Origin: an uncultured Opitutaceae bacterium
GTDB lineage: Bacteria; Verrucomicrobiota; Verrucomicrobiia; Opitutales; Opitutaceae
Length of the DNA: 64,000 nucleotides
Assembly (NCBI GenBank): GCA_937889545.1
Contig: CALAOT010000003.1
Location: 39,459 to 103,458 of the forward strand
Direction: 5' to 3'
Shown here: in pieces, positions 8,754 to 16,291 of the stretch
Layout: the number at the start of each line of letters is the position of its first letter
How positions within the stretch are numbered: position 1 is the first letter of the stretch
Notes under the pieces: model-generated
Told to the model about the DNA's origin: nothing
Seen by the model: only the letters and a program-made list of their open reading frames with translations
Database searches by the model: none
Position numbers and translations under genes: made by a program

Positions 8754-9956
8754 ATGAATCACAATAAGTTTGTCATCAGCCGTTTCGAAAATCGGAACAG
8801 TGTCACGTCGTGGCGAGTGGACGGGCGTCTGCATGGCGTTCGCTTTCGCAAGAACTTCAAGACGCGGGAGGAAGCTGCCGCAGAGCAAGCAACGCTGGAA
8901 TTGAAAGCACTGAATTCGGCCAACGGTCTGCACACGATTGCGACCGTTTTGACCGCAGAGCAGGTGCGCGAGGCTGAGGCGGTGTTCCACCGTTTGACCG
9001 ACAATGCTCGCCCGCTCTCATTCTACGTTGATTTCGCGGTGGCAAACTACCGCGAGCCCGAGAACCAAAAGCTACTGGCGGATGCCATCGCCGAATATGT
9101 CGCGGCGAAGGAGCACGAGTTTAAGCAGGACCACATCTCGCCCCCGCAGATGGGGCGGATTCGCATGGACCTGAAACGACTGAACGCGCACTTCCCCCGC
9201 GCCGCCGTGGCTGTGATTACCGTCGCGAAGCTCGTGGAATTCCTGGAGACCGGCCGGCCCGGCATGAAGACCTACAACAACCGGCGCGGGATTGTCTCCA
9301 CGTTCTTCAAGTTCTGTTTCCAACGCGGATGGATTGCTGAGAACCCGATTCCCAAGGTGCCGCACTTCCGCATCCGTCGCCGTCGCGGCATGGCGCTGAC
9401 CTTTTCCATCGCGCAAGCCCAAGCCTTGATGGAGCACTTTGAAACATTCGAGGGCGGGCGCTGGGTGCCGTATTTTGCGCTCTGCCTCTTCGCTGGTATC
9501 CGGCCCGGCGTGCCCCACGGCGAAATTACCAAGCTGAAGGCGGACGCCGTGAACCTTGAGGTAGGCGTTATCTACGTGTCCGCCGAGGTCTCGAAAGTCC
9601 GCGAGCCGCGCCGGGTAACGATCCAGCCGAACCTCGCGGCCTGGCTGCGCGCCTACCCACTCGACAAATTCCCTCTGGTCGTCGGCAATTTTCAAAAGCG
9701 CCGGCTGAAGTTCGCGAAGGAATTCGGACTCACGCACGACGTGCTCCGGCATACGTTCATTTCGATGTTCGTCGCAAAGTTTCGCTCCATCGGCGAAGCG
9801 TCGATTCAGGCGGGCAATTCGGAGAGCATCATCCGCAAGCATTACCTCGACCTGAAAACCACGGCGGAGGCGGACGCGTTCTTCGGTATCCTGCCGAAAC
9901 ATAGCGCGAAGCCCCGCTTAGTCCTCCTCGAAGGGCTGACGCGGTCCGCGGCCTAG
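8754..9956 (+). CDS. int: Tyrosine recombinase / integrase of the conjugative element
   Basis: A 400-aa tyrosine recombinase expected to integrate and excise the element at tRNA-Glu. The N-terminal ~200 residues form an arm-binding/SAM-like core-binding region ('YVAAKEHEFKQDHISPPQMGRI'). The catalytic part has the first Arg in 'LFAGIRPGV' (~249), the His/Arg box 'HDVLRHTFISMF' (~327-333) and the nucleophile Tyr in 'IIRKHYLDL' (Y364). It is a close relative of the integrase at 60049, with long identical stretches in the core-binding and catalytic regions. There is no clear Shine-Dalgarno because a hairpin abuts the ATG. Confidence 0.93.
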   Translation: MNHNKFVISRFENRNSVTSWRVDGRLHGVRFRKNFKTREEAAAEQATLELKALNSANGLHTIATVLTAEQVREAEAVFHRLTDNARPLSFYVDFAVANYREPENQKLLADAIAEYVAAKEHEFKQDHISPPQMGRIRMDLKRLNAHFPRAAVAVITVAKLVEFLETGRPGMKTYNNRRGIVSTFFKFCFQRGWIAENPIPKVPHFRIRRRRGMALTFSIAQAQALMEHFETFEGGRWVPYFALCLFAGIRPGVPHGEITKLKADAVNLEVGVIYVSAEVSKVREPRRVTIQPNLAAWLRAYPLDKFPLVVGNFQKRRLKFAKEFGLTHDVLRHTFISMFVAKFRSIGEASIQAGNSESIIRKHYLDLKTTAEADAFFGILPKHSAKPRLVLLEGLTRSAA

Positions 9957-9959
9957 CAC

Positions 9960-10619
9960 CTACTGCGGCGGAGCCTGAGTCGCCGGTTCCGCCGCAGCGC
10001 CGGGTGCGGGCGGCGGCGGCTCGAACCACGGTTCGGCTTGAAGGGCCGCCCGAAGCGGTGTCTGCACGAAAACCGGCGCTCGCCAGACATACTCGGCGGC
10101 CTTGCTCTTGCCGTTGGGATCGAGCCGCCGGATGTGGGCAAGCGCGGCCAGGACCGAAAACTCAGCCTTTGGGTTACTTTTCTCAGGGAAGTTGCTTCGG
10201 AGATCAGTCCAGACGACCGCGTCGAATTTCTTATCGGCCGCCCACGCCCGAATGGCATCCACGACCGACCGGTCACGCCCGCGAAAGTCACTCGGGGTGC
10301 CCACGACGCAGTAGCCAATGTCGGCGAGATTCGCGCCCTCCCGGCAACGCACGTCGCACACAGCGTCCTCCAAAAGCTTTCGGTCGATCAGCGCATGAGA
10401 CACGGTGCATGGCAGTCCGGCAGGTTCGTCCACAAGGATGAGCGTTAGCGCATTGCCGCGTGATTTGGACACCCGGGCGAATTCGAGGCGAAGTGTTGGG
10501 CCGTCTTCTTTCCAAGCGCTAAGTCGGCCATTGAAGCACTTAAATTCCGGTCGGTCGTCCCAAAGCAGCGAGCCCCAGCCGAGAACGGCGATTTTGATGG
10601 AAGGAGCCGGCACAGACAC
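9960..10619 (-). CDS. Gamma-glutamylcyclotransferase-like fold protein, function unknown
   Basis: A 219-aa soluble protein. It begins 'IKIAVLGWGSLLWDDRPEF', which resembles the 'YGSLLW' substrate-loop motif of gamma-glutamylcyclotransferase-like proteins, and has 'LILVDEPAGLPCTV' and 'DAVVWTDLRSNF' further in. The last ~25 residues are Pro/Ala rich. The fold suggestion rests only on the N-terminal motif. It lies convergently between the integrase (3-base gap) and the small wHTH gene. The sister element at 60 kb lacks it, so it looks like an insertion into the integrase/wHTH module. Confidence 0.55.
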   Translation of the reverse strand: MSVPAPSIKIAVLGWGSLLWDDRPEFKCFNGRLSAWKEDGPTLRLEFARVSKSRGNALTLILVDEPAGLPCTVSHALIDRKLLEDAVCDVRCREGANLADIGYCVVGTPSDFRGRDRSVVDAIRAWAADKKFDAVVWTDLRSNFPEKSNPKAEFSVLAALAHIRRLDPNGKSKAAEYVWRAPVFVQTPLRAALQAEPWFEPPPPAPGAAAEPATQAPPQ

Positions 10620-10695
10620 AGCGTAAGTGCCCGCTTAGGAAAAGGGCAACGCGCATTGCGGATATTGCGAGCCAACTTGACCGCCGATGTAGGGC

Positions 10696-10926
10696 ATGGA
10701 AACACTATCAACTCCCTCGCCTGGTCAAAGCCAGCTCACGGACATCATCGGCCTGCGTCTCAGCGGGATTTTTCCGAAAGACAATGAACCTTCCATCCGC
10801 ACGCTGCGGGACTGGACAAAGCTCCGGCGCATCCCGCATCACCGCGTTGGTCACTTCGTCTATTTCGATCCCGTCGAGGTCTCAATTCACATCCGCACCA
10901 AACTCAAGGTACAGGCGCGCGGATGA
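10696..10926 (+). CDS. Small wHTH / excisionase-like DNA-binding protein
   Basis: A 76-aa protein with 'SIRTLRDWTKLRRIPHHRVGHFVYFDPVEV', the layout of a helix-turn-helix plus wing in MerR/excisionase-type proteins. A paralogue of the same length sits directly after the integrase of the neighbouring element (61317-61544), with about 70% of residues the same by eye. Conserved pairing with the integrase suggests a recombination directionality factor or integrase regulator, which is an inference. A hairpin terminator follows. Confidence 0.65.
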   Translation: METLSTPSPGQSQLTDIIGLRLSGIFPKDNEPSIRTLRDWTKLRRIPHHRVGHFVYFDPVEVSIHIRTKLKVQARG

Positions 10927-10947
10927 CATTTTCGCTGCCGCCGCCAC

Positions 10948-10988
10948 AACGCCGCCTTGGCTCATCGCCAGCGCGGCGTTTTTGTTTT
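10948..10988 (+). terminator. Rho-independent terminator after the wHTH gene
   Basis: Arms AACGCCGC (10948-10955) and GCGGCGTT (10973-10980) form an 8-bp stem followed by a T-rich run (TTTGTTTT). The 17-base loop is long for the class. Confidence 0.6.
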
Positions 10989-11124
10989 CGAAAGTGAAAC
11001 GACATGCACTGTGTCGCATCGTAAGGCAGCATCACGCAAATGGGATCAGCGCGCCGTAGCCACGCTGTATCTATTACGAATCTCACCGGGGGCATAGAGT
11101 GGGCTCGAACCAAAAACCCATACT

Positions 11125-11406
11125 ATGAAAACCAACAATAATTTATTCTTTGCGGAGCCAGTCGATGCCAGGCAGGAAGCTCGCTTCCTCACCTTGGAAG
11201 TAGTCAGCCGGCTCCTGATCTGGATGGCGGAAGGCGCGTCGCTCGAAGAGCGCGGCGTGCGCGCGACCGTGGCACTCTACTGCATCCGGCCCGATTTGAT
11301 CGGCGAAACCACACTGGAGGAAATCGGCCACGCGGGCGGCCGGTCCCGGCAGGCAGTGCATCAACTCGCGGAGAGCTTCCGCGAAACCACGGGATTTGCG
11401 CCATGA
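11125..11406 (+). CDS. Hypothetical protein, first gene of a three-gene overlap set
   Basis: 93 aa, not recognised. The sequence 'TTLEEIGHAGGRSRQAVHQLAESF' near the C-terminus looks like a helix-turn-helix (recognition helix 'RSRQAVHQLAESF'), so a DNA-binding role is possible. The stop overlaps the next start as ATGA at 11403, indicating translational coupling with the two following genes. Confidence 0.55.
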   Translation: MKTNNNLFFAEPVDARQEARFLTLEVVSRLLIWMAEGASLEERGVRATVALYCIRPDLIGETTLEEIGHAGGRSRQAVHQLAESFRETTGFAP

Positions 11407-11966
11407 ACCCGGCCCCGGCAACCACGGTAGCGGCGGAGATCAACCGCCTCCACGAAGAGGCCAAGAGGTGCTCCATTGCCTCGCGCCAAGCCTTGCACGG
11501 CGCGCTCGCTGCCGCCTGGCACGCGGGCCAGCTCCTGATCGCGGAAAAGAGGCGTGTGTGTCACTGCATGGAGCGGGGTGCTTGGCTTCTGTGGCTCGAA
11601 GCGAACTTTCGCGGCACGGCGCGGACAGCGCAGCGTTACATGCAGCTCGCGCAGCGCGTTGCCGACATCGCTTTCTTGCAGGGCATGAGCCTGCGCCAAG
11701 CGTATGCCCGGCTCGGGATCGCAATGGAGCCCAAAACGCCGTCCAAGCATCCTTTATCACACAAACTGCCGGCCCATATCATCCTTGCCAGTAAGCTCTT
11801 CCGCGCGCTCAAGCGCCGGGCGGGCAAGGCAGGCGAGGAGCAAGGCGAAGCCTACCGCCGCGACCTCCGGGCGCTCTATGAAAGGCTCCGCCCGTGGTTC
11901 GAATCTGCGCCTGGCGTGCGCATAGTTGCGAACTTTTCCGCGCCAACGTGTTCCCATAAGCCATGA
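11403..11966 (+). CDS. DUF3102-like protein, possible DNA-binding role
   Basis: A 187-aa basic, mostly helical protein. Residues ~20-100 ('ALHGALAAAWHAGQLLIAEKRR' ... 'WLEANFRGTARTAQRYMQLA') resemble DUF3102-type proteins, in which a helical segment precedes a ParB-like HTH ('TARTAQRYMQLAQRV'). The rest is rich in Arg and Lys. It overlaps both neighbours by ATGA. A maintenance or regulatory role for the mobile element is plausible but not shown. Confidence 0.5.
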   Translation: MNPAPATTVAAEINRLHEEAKRCSIASRQALHGALAAAWHAGQLLIAEKRRVCHCMERGAWLLWLEANFRGTARTAQRYMQLAQRVADIAFLQGMSLRQAYARLGIAMEPKTPSKHPLSHKLPAHIILASKLFRALKRRAGKAGEEQGEAYRRDLRALYERLRPWFESAPGVRIVANFSAPTCSHKP

Positions 11967-12733
11967 AGGTCGCCATCGCAACGCCGGCCGCCCGCGCCCC
12001 GGAGCGCGGGAGCCGCGCTTTCCTTCGGCTCTTGGCGGACATTTGCCGCCGCTTTCCCGATCTGAGGGAATGGCTGGTGGAGGACTTCACGCGGGACGCC
12101 AAGGTCCGGGCGAACTTCCTCGGCCTCGTGGAAAATGGCGACCTCGGCGGCGAGGAAATGGCCGATGCGTTCGCCGAAATGGCCGGGGAATTAGGCTCGT
12201 GGCGGGAGGAAAAGCGCCGGATGCAGGCGGAATTGCCCGCGCAAGCGACGCGTCCCTTCGGCGGGCTGACTTGGGATGAAGTGGAATCGCTCGTGCGGCG
12301 CTATGAAGCGCGCACCCTTCGGCTTGATGTCTTCCTGCTCGTCCGCGACTGGCGCAAGGCCGGCGAGTCGGCGAAAGCATCCCCGAAACTGCTCCGCACC
12401 AGTGCCGATTTGCTGGACACCGCGATCCGTTCCGGCGACACCCGGTTGTTCACGGAACTCGGTCGGGCCGTCGCCCTGCTGACCAGCCTGGAGAAAGGCC
12501 GTCTGCGCACGGCTTTTGGCTACGCCGATTGGTGGAAGCTGCACGCCTTGGTTTACATGATGCGGCACCCCCGCGAAGCCTATCGCACGCGCGACCTGCG
12601 CGCCCATCTCCTCCAACTCGGTCTGCAAATCAGTTCCCTCGACTTCCGGCGCTTCTGCAAGCGGCACGGCATCCGGCGCGATGAACGCGCGGGCCGTCCT
12701 CGCATTCACACCGCCGCGCGAGCTGCCGGCTAA
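11963..12733 (+). CDS. Hypothetical protein, last gene of the three-gene set
   Basis: 256 aa, not recognised. It is predicted helical with many charged residues and no signal peptide or membrane segment. The C-terminal 60 residues ('TRDLRAHLLQLGLQISSLDFRRFCKRHGIRRD') end with a basic patch that could bind nucleic acid. Its start overlaps the preceding stop (ATGA at 11963). About 160 bases without a gene follow before the convergent defence block. Confidence 0.5.
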   Translation: MKVAIATPAARAPERGSRAFLRLLADICRRFPDLREWLVEDFTRDAKVRANFLGLVENGDLGGEEMADAFAEMAGELGSWREEKRRMQAELPAQATRPFGGLTWDEVESLVRRYEARTLRLDVFLLVRDWRKAGESAKASPKLLRTSADLLDTAIRSGDTRLFTELGRAVALLTSLEKGRLRTAFGYADWWKLHALVYMMRHPREAYRTRDLRAHLLQLGLQISSLDFRRFCKRHGIRRDERAGRPRIHTAARAAG

Positions 12734-12892
12734 ACGGGGGCTGGGGCCGGACTCGCACCCCAGATAGGTGCGGCGGCGTTCGGAGCCGCGCGCGCCGTGG
12801 CAAAGCGCCGCAGGGAACGGCGCGCGAAGCTCCGGCGACACCTATCAAGCCCCGTCCACCCCATCCCTGCGCCCCTTCTAAGCAGATCAGGA

Positions 12893-13255
12893 CTAGGCGT
12901 ATTTTTTCTTCTTCTGATCCTCAATATGGCACTCGTGATGCACGAGCCTTGTATTTTTTAGGGTGTATCCGAGCTTCGCCACGAAGCGGTCAAGTTCCGC
13001 ACCTTTTTCAGGCAGTGTCTTTCCGCAAACAGCACAAAGGCCAGACTGCTCTTTCCGCTTTTGGGCTTTCAGTTTTACGCGCATCATAGGCTCGCCTCGT
13101 TCTAGGTAACCCAAATCTTTCGCTAGCTTCCTTCGCAGCGCGAACAGCACGTCGCCGTCTCCACCTGATAGTCGATCAAGCTCTTTTTTCGTTTGCTTGA
13201 AGAGCGGCGCAAATAGCTCTTCGCGCTGTTGCTTGGTGAGTTGAGGATTCGCCAT
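12893..13255 (-). CDS. HNH-like zinc-binding protein
   Basis: A 120-aa basic protein. The C-terminal half has 'GLCAVCGKTLPEKGAELDR' and 'NTRLVHHECHIEDQ', the CxxC...H...CH arrangement of HNH/endonuclease-VII-like zinc folds. The N-terminal half is a charged helical region. It is the last gene of the minus-strand defence set, 17 bases after the DUF262 gene. It could be a nuclease or a zinc-binding accessory; the first catalytic His is not unambiguous. Confidence 0.55.
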   Translation of the reverse strand: MANPQLTKQQREELFAPLFKQTKKELDRLSGGDGDVLFALRRKLAKDLGYLERGEPMMRVKLKAQKRKEQSGLCAVCGKTLPEKGAELDRFVAKLGYTLKNTRLVHHECHIEDQKKKKYA

Positions 13256-13272
13256 GGCTTCTTCAACGAAGG

Positions 13273-15180
13273 TTACGATGAATCACTTCGACTCGGCGAG
13301 GCGGGTTCTTCCGGCGCTTTGCGGCCCGCCTTTACGACTCCATCCTCATCCGCTTCGTCATTAACTTCCAACGGCGGGACTCCATGACCTTTCTCTGTTT
13401 TCCAGTGTTCGTTGATCCATTCGACTAAGTTCTTCCTGCGGTCGCTGAATTCTTTCGGTGTCCAGTCGGAATATCCGGAGATTTTGCGCTCCTGCCGAAT
13501 GTCGGAGTTACTGTAGCTTGGACTTTGGCCGGGGAGCCCCTTCTTTCTGGAAAACTCGAAATTTAAATAATTGGAGTTGTTCTGCGTCAGCACGAGATTG
13601 GCGATATCATGCAAGCACACCTTGATTTCCTCTTGGCCCCAAACGGCAAGCCAATGCGATTTATCGACGGGTGTCTGAGGGAGGATGTGCTCGATTGTAG
13701 AATCACTCAATTGCTCCCATTTCAGATGTGGCGCCTTACCTTTTCCATCTTCGGCCAGAAGGTGAAGTTCATATTCAAACAAGGTGTATTTCAAGAGGTG
13801 CCGGCTGCCATACCAGTTGCTGGGCGCAGCGTTCTCTCCATTGAATGACTCCTCGGTCGCGTAGTGGCGGGTCAGGTCATGCACCCATGCTGTCACGTGG
13901 GACAACGTTTGGGATTGGGTAAAAACTTCGGATGCCCATCGATGGAAACTCGATTTCCCCGCGTTGCTTCGTCGCCCATCATACAGAAACACCCGATAGG
14001 CGAAACACTCCAAGGCTTTCAGCAAGGCAATGTATTCAGATTGTACGATCATCCGGCTATCCAAGCTCCTCCTAGCGGCGACCATTAATGGAAGGAAATT
14101 GGCGATATTCCCCGTGTGGTGAATTTTGGTGAGCCACAGCAATTCCTCCGACGATGTTGTGTTGGTCGCGGTCGGAGATGTAACGATGGAATAGTACCTG
14201 GAAACTTCCGCTAGCCCATCGACAAATTTGCTGATGAAACTCTTGGTATCAACCTTAGTGCGCGTGGCCGTGAAATTCCGCAATGGAATGTATTCGTCCC
14301 CCTTGAATCCATTGTATCCGTGCCAGTTTTTAGGGGAATGGTTGCAATAAAGCGTCCACGCAATTCGAAGGCATTGATCCTCGTCACCATCGCAAGAACC
14401 AAGATTCGTGTAGGTATCTTTCCAGCCCTTGTTGATGAGAGCGGTCAGAGTATTGCGTTCTGAAGCACTTGTGTTCCGTGATACCCAGTGCATCAGGTAA
14501 TTCTTGAGCAATTCCAGCACGGACAAGTCCTTGCCACGCGAATTCATCAGCTCGAAAGTCATGCCAATTTCACACTCCTCCTCAATCGTGTAGAAAGTGA
14601 ATAGGAGCTTCTGGGTGACCGCGTGATAAAGTTCTTTTAAGTATGCCACCCCGTCAGTACCCCGCTTCGCTAGTTGCGTATCGATGTGGTGTTGAAACCG
14701 ACTTGAGGCTGCGACGAGGCGTGCTTCATGCGGTGATTGTGCTGCGGTGTTGGCCCGGCCCATTCTCAACAAATCGAAGAAGACGCCTGCTGTATCGTTA
14801 TTGGGGGTCAGCTTGCAGATTGCGCCGGAATACAGAAAATCGGGAATTTCGCGCTCGAAGGCTGATTCGCCTTTGCTCACTAAGGAGCGGAAGACCACCG
14901 ACAGATAGAGACATGAAGTGGTCAATCGCTGCTGCCCATCCACCACGTCCACCACTTTCAATCGCTTCGTGCCATAGTCCATAATCTTTGCGTCATTGCC
15001 GCAGTAGACCACAATTGTGCCGGTGTAATGGCTTTTTACTGTCAGTTTGTCCTCAACGAGAGCGTCAATGTCTTGGATAAAGTCATCTATATGCTCAGTT
15101 TCCCAAGCGTATCCGCGCTGGTAGTCAGGGATACGGAAAAGGGATTCGGCAAAAAGGCTGGTCAGTGATTTTTTATCCAT
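13273..15180 (-). CDS. DUF262/DUF1524 protein (GmrSD-type restriction nuclease family)
   Basis: A 635-aa two-domain protein. The DUF262 (GmrS-like, ParB-fold NTP-binding) domain shows 'IPDYQRGYAWE' (~17-27) and 'VVDGQQRLTT' (~79-88, DGQQR motif). The DUF1524 (GmrD-like, His-Me/HNH nuclease) domain shows 'STIEHILPQTP' (~495) and 'ANLVLTQNNSNYLNFEFSRKK'. Single-chain members of this family restrict modified phage DNA or mediate other phage defence. It is transcribed with the PLD-family gene (3-base gap) and the HNH-like gene. Composition is clearly lower in GC than the chromosome. Confidence 0.85.
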   Translation of the reverse strand: MDKKSLTSLFAESLFRIPDYQRGYAWETEHIDDFIQDIDALVEDKLTVKSHYTGTIVVYCGNDAKIMDYGTKRLKVVDVVDGQQRLTTSCLYLSVVFRSLVSKGESAFEREIPDFLYSGAICKLTPNNDTAGVFFDLLRMGRANTAAQSPHEARLVAASSRFQHHIDTQLAKRGTDGVAYLKELYHAVTQKLLFTFYTIEEECEIGMTFELMNSRGKDLSVLELLKNYLMHWVSRNTSASERNTLTALINKGWKDTYTNLGSCDGDEDQCLRIAWTLYCNHSPKNWHGYNGFKGDEYIPLRNFTATRTKVDTKSFISKFVDGLAEVSRYYSIVTSPTATNTTSSEELLWLTKIHHTGNIANFLPLMVAARRSLDSRMIVQSEYIALLKALECFAYRVFLYDGRRSNAGKSSFHRWASEVFTQSQTLSHVTAWVHDLTRHYATEESFNGENAAPSNWYGSRHLLKYTLFEYELHLLAEDGKGKAPHLKWEQLSDSTIEHILPQTPVDKSHWLAVWGQEEIKVCLHDIANLVLTQNNSNYLNFEFSRKKGLPGQSPSYSNSDIRQERKISGYSDWTPKEFSDRRKNLVEWINEHWKTEKGHGVPPLEVNDEADEDGVVKAGRKAPEEPASPSRSDSS

Positions 15181-15183
15181 GCC

Positions 15184-16152
15184 TCAGCGGGTTGGCTTCA
15201 TTCTTTTCTGCTTTTTGAAGGCGGTTAGAATCTTCTCATCCAATCTAATCAAGGAGCGATGACTGTGCTCTTTTCTGCCGAGCTGCAACCGACTAAAAGG
15301 AATGAGCTTTGGGAGAGCTTTGTATTTCAATAAAACAAAGGCGAAATTGAATTCAGGCCGCTTGTCAGGAGCGATTTTCTGTGTGATGCTGACTGTCGCC
15401 TCACCAAATATAAAGTGTTTCCAGGCAAGTAGAAGTTTACGCGGGCTTTTATCTTCTTTGATCGGCCAACCGAGCTTCCAATGCCAGAGCCTCCCAGGAC
15501 GGTAATAGCGGGCCAATTCTTCCTTCGGGCTCTCGTCCTCGCCTGGTCCCCCGTAGCCGTTGAGTTTGTGAATCAAAATCCAACCGGGAGCTGGCGTATC
15601 CGGCGCGGGTGGATGCTCTTGCGGGGTGCCAAGTTTTACGCGACCGCCAAAAGTTTTTCCGTGGCGTCTCCCTCCTCTAAACTGCTTGGGCAAGTGAGCG
15701 CATTCTGCGAGTTCTGCTTTTGTGATTGTTTTCCCATGCTGCCACAGTTCATCGAAGTGACGGATTAGCCCTCCGGCTATCTCGGTGTCATCAACGTGCA
15801 GGCCCATCTCGACATTCGATTCCAATCCTGAGTTCGTAAGATTTGATGACGTGACAACCGCCGTCTTGTGGTCAGCAATAATGAACTTGGCGTGTAGATT
15901 CCTGATAAGCCGAACTTGGGCCGATTTATCATTTTCAATCCTCTCTAGCGCCGCGATAGATTGGCTCTGGGCTCCCACCCCTTGCTGTGACAATGCCAAG
16001 ATGAAATATTTGCGGACCCCTTTCGCTGATCGTTGCAAAATGTTGGCAATCACACCCTCGGTATAGAATGGAGCTACGATACGTAGTTCTTTCTTTGCCG
16101 AAGACACCACCTTGTTAAATTCAGTTCGCCAAGGAGAGATGACGAGTCGCAT
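15184..16152 (-). CDS. Phospholipase D-family protein (HKD nuclease type)
   Basis: 322 aa. One HKD half-site is clear: 'LHAKFIIADHKTAVVTSSNLTNSGLESNVEMGL' has the HxK(x4)D Asp and the trailing S/N residues (around residues 85-115). The N-terminal strand pattern ('ELRIVAPFYTEGVIANIL') fits the PLD fold. Single-HKD proteins act as dimers, often as nucleases, and PLD proteins occur in defence loci such as DISARM (DrmC). The C-terminal half after ~170 is unassigned. The ATG at 16152 was chosen over an upstream TTG at 16188. It lies between the UvrD-like and DUF262 genes on the same strand. Confidence 0.75.
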   Translation of the reverse strand: MRLVISPWRTEFNKVVSSAKKELRIVAPFYTEGVIANILQRSAKGVRKYFILALSQQGVGAQSQSIAALERIENDKSAQVRLIRNLHAKFIIADHKTAVVTSSNLTNSGLESNVEMGLHVDDTEIAGGLIRHFDELWQHGKTITKAELAECAHLPKQFRGGRRHGKTFGGRVKLGTPQEHPPAPDTPAPGWILIHKLNGYGGPGEDESPKEELARYYRPGRLWHWKLGWPIKEDKSPRKLLLAWKHFIFGEATVSITQKIAPDKRPEFNFAFVLLKYKALPKLIPFSRLQLGRKEHSHRSLIRLDEKILTAFKKQKRMKPTR

Positions 16153-16291
16153 ATGAATTACGCTGCGCACTCTTCTAGAGGGTATCAAGCACTGCGGTTC
16201 TCACCTCGTGATGCCTCGGTTGCCAAAGGCGGCGTGCCGAGGCCGATGGCGACCCAATGAGGCATGAAGTGCGGTGATTGGTGAGACGAAG

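Noticed and set aside
13609..15768. Plus-strand open frames opposite the DUF262 and PLD genes
   Set aside because: The minus-strand frames carry full family motifs; these are shadows.
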